A stretch of DNA of 8,554 bases, taken from the NCBI GenBank assembly GCA_002315625.1, contig DCHH01000067.1, forward strand, positions 1-8,554. Reading direction: 5' to 3'. Position 1 is the first letter of the stretch, and each line of letters starts with the position of its first letter. The translations under genes were made by a program, and so were the position numbers. The notes below the pieces were generated by a model that saw only the letters and a program-made list of their open reading frames with translations, searched no databases and had not been told where the DNA came from. Source of the DNA: Bacteroidales bacterium UBA1757 (GTDB taxonomy: Bacteria > Bacteroidota > Bacteroidia > Bacteroidales > UBA1402). Below are positions 7,248 through 8,554 of the stretch, in pieces.

Positions 7248-8554
7248 ATGAAAAAAATAGCATTATTATTCCTTATAGGTGCTTCAACGCTTCTGTTCTC
7301 CTGTAGAAAAATTCAAGAGAACCCCCGCTACGTGCCTACTCAGGAAGAGTCGACTTTGGTGAAGACCGGCGTTGTGACTCTTGAACTGAGTATGCAGAAT
7401 GCAAGCACCAAGGCCTCCATCACCAATTCAGGTGAGGCCCGTTGGCAGTTGTATGACTCCCTTGCAGTTTTCTGTACGGACGGTACCAAGCTGTGCTTCT
7501 ACATCGACAGCGAGGTGGCCGAGAGCCGCAAGGCATTTTTCAAAGGTGTCGTTCCCGACGGAAAGGAACTCGGCACCCTTATCATCTATCCTTATACTGC
7601 TGCCAAGAACGTTGACGTTGCCAACGATAAGATCACACTTGACCTTCCAAATGACATTTCTTCAGAGTGCGGCGTGATGTACGGTCTTATTGAAAACAGC
7701 AATAAGATTGAACTCCAGCAGCTTATGGGCTATGCAGTGTTCTCCATCAAGAACATTAATTCAGCAACCCGCAAAATTGTCGTCAAGTCTTCATCAATTT
7801 TGAGCGGTGAGATGAACCTCAAACTCTCCGAGCTTCTTGAGAACGGTGTTCCTTCCGTAACTGCTTTGGACAATCCCGGCATCAGCATCATATATGCAAG
7901 TACTCCCGAGTCAACACAGCAGATCTGTATTCCCGTACCTGTCGGAATTATCCAGCAGTACAACATCTCAACATACAACAAGTCCGGGAAATTTTTGGTC
8001 AGCAAAGATATTCTCGAGGCCGCTGCTTATACCCAGAAGGCCAAGGTGGTGAACTATGTCGATTCTCTTCCTGACTATATTGACAAGAAACCTGTCAAGG
8101 AGGGATATGCCTGTGTGTGCAACTTGTATTGGGCATTGGGCAACCTGACTTACAATTCGACTATTCCTGATGAGAACGGCTTCCAGTCTGGCTGGCATCT
8201 TGCTTCCGCTCAGTGGATGTACCGCTACTATGACCAGGGTGAGAAGTTCAATAAAAATTCCGTGGATTATAATGGCCAAACAGGTCGTGCAGATGTCGCC
8301 ACCGACAATACTTATTATGACCATTTCACTTTCGGAGGTATAGCAGAACAGTTTACTTACACTGCCGACGGCGGTTTCCTCAAAGGAAATGTGGCTGTTG
8401 ACATTGCAGGCAAGATGTTCTCTGACGCAGACGCATCTGTTGTAACAACCAGCTTCACCAATGCCAAGACAGGCGACGTTGCATATTGGGCGACCAAGGG
8501 ACGTCTCCGTATGCCTTCACAGGCGGAATTGGGACTTCTTACAACAGGAGCTGA
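7248..8554 (+). CDS. Surface lipoprotein, fimbrillin-like with FISUMP-like C-terminus (3' partial)
   Basis: The frame is open from ATG 7248 to the window end (435 codons, no stop), so the gene is cut off at the right. It starts 9 bases after the susD stop and belongs to the same operon. A lipoprotein signal ends LLFS-C, with lipidated Cys19 followed by RKIQEN. Residues about 40-118 show the pattern of fimbrillin-like (Mfa/FimA-type) N-terminal regions: a beta-strand start, TKA (54-56), a Trp (66) leading to SLAVF, then FFKGVVPDG and a YPY at 114-116. Near the end, LYWALGNLTYN (around Trp295) and the final RLRMPSQAELGLL resemble the FISUMP-type pattern of WxxxNL followed by a Trp-x-(L/M)P-(T/S)-x-x-E motif. 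Its place after susD is where SusE/SusF-like glycan-binding proteins are normally encoded, so a surface glycan-binding or adhesin role is inferred. Domain calls are by eye. Confidence 0.85.
   Translation, partial: MKKIALLFLIGASTLLFSCRKIQENPRYVPTQEESTLVKTGVVTLELSMQNASTKASITNSGEARWQLYDSLAVFCTDGTKLCFYIDSEVAESRKAFFKGVVPDGKELGTLIIYPYTAAKNVDVANDKITLDLPNDISSECGVMYGLIENSNKIELQQLMGYAVFSIKNINSATRKIVVKSSSILSGEMNLKLSELLENGVPSVTALDNPGISIIYASTPESTQQICIPVPVGIIQQYNISTYNKSGKFLVSKDILEAAAYTQKAKVVNYVDSLPDYIDKKPVKEGYACVCNLYWALGNLTYNSTIPDENGFQSGWHLASAQWMYRYYDQGEKFNKNSVDYNGQTGRADVATDNTYYDHFTFGGIAEQFTYTADGGFLKGNVAVDIAGKMFSDADASVVTTSFTNAKTGDVAYWATKGRLRMPSQAELGLLTTGA

Overview
The window looks like a chromosomal piece of a Bacteroidota (Bacteroidales-type) bacterium. 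It carries a SusC/SusD outer-membrane uptake pair, a lipoprotein gene with a Bacteroidetes-type signal, 5S rRNA of the expected type, promoter -7 elements of the TAnnTTTG form, and mostly A-rich leaders without Shine-Dalgarno sequences. Genus cannot be fixed from this sequence.

Layout from left to right: (1) the last gene of an rRNA operon, 5S rRNA (about 6-115), followed at once by a strong intrinsic terminator (122-161) and a weaker second terminator-like hairpin (208-231). (2) A spacer with no convincing gene, from about 162 to 623, rich in potential stem-loops. (3) A minus-strand gene for a secreted sialate O-acetylesterase-type carbohydrate esterase (624-2075), pointing towards the rRNA operon. 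(4) A 184-bp divergent regulatory region (2076-2259) with a -7 element for each direction and a perfect 8-bp inverted repeat overlapping the rightward promoter. (5) A rightward operon: SusC-like TonB-dependent transporter (2260-5328), SusD-like surface lipoprotein (5343-7238) and a third lipoprotein (7248 to beyond the window end) in the position where SusE/SusF-like surface glycan-binding proteins are usually found.

Together this is the start of a polysaccharide utilization locus (PUL). The SusD-like lipoprotein and probably the third lipoprotein capture an oligosaccharide at the cell surface. The SusC-like barrel imports it into the periplasm with TonB energy. The divergent esterase would remove O-acetyl groups from the glycan. 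The substrate cannot be read from the window because no glycoside hydrolase, polysaccharide lyase or regulator gene is visible. An acetylated glycan, either a sialylated host glycan or an acetylated plant polysaccharide, is a reasonable inference from the esterase alone.

Most of the window is a well-known type of system. The less ordinary parts are the third lipoprotein (fimbrillin-like N-terminal region plus a possible FISUMP-like C-terminal region), the inverted repeat over the susC promoter, and the hairpin-rich spacer after the rRNA operon.
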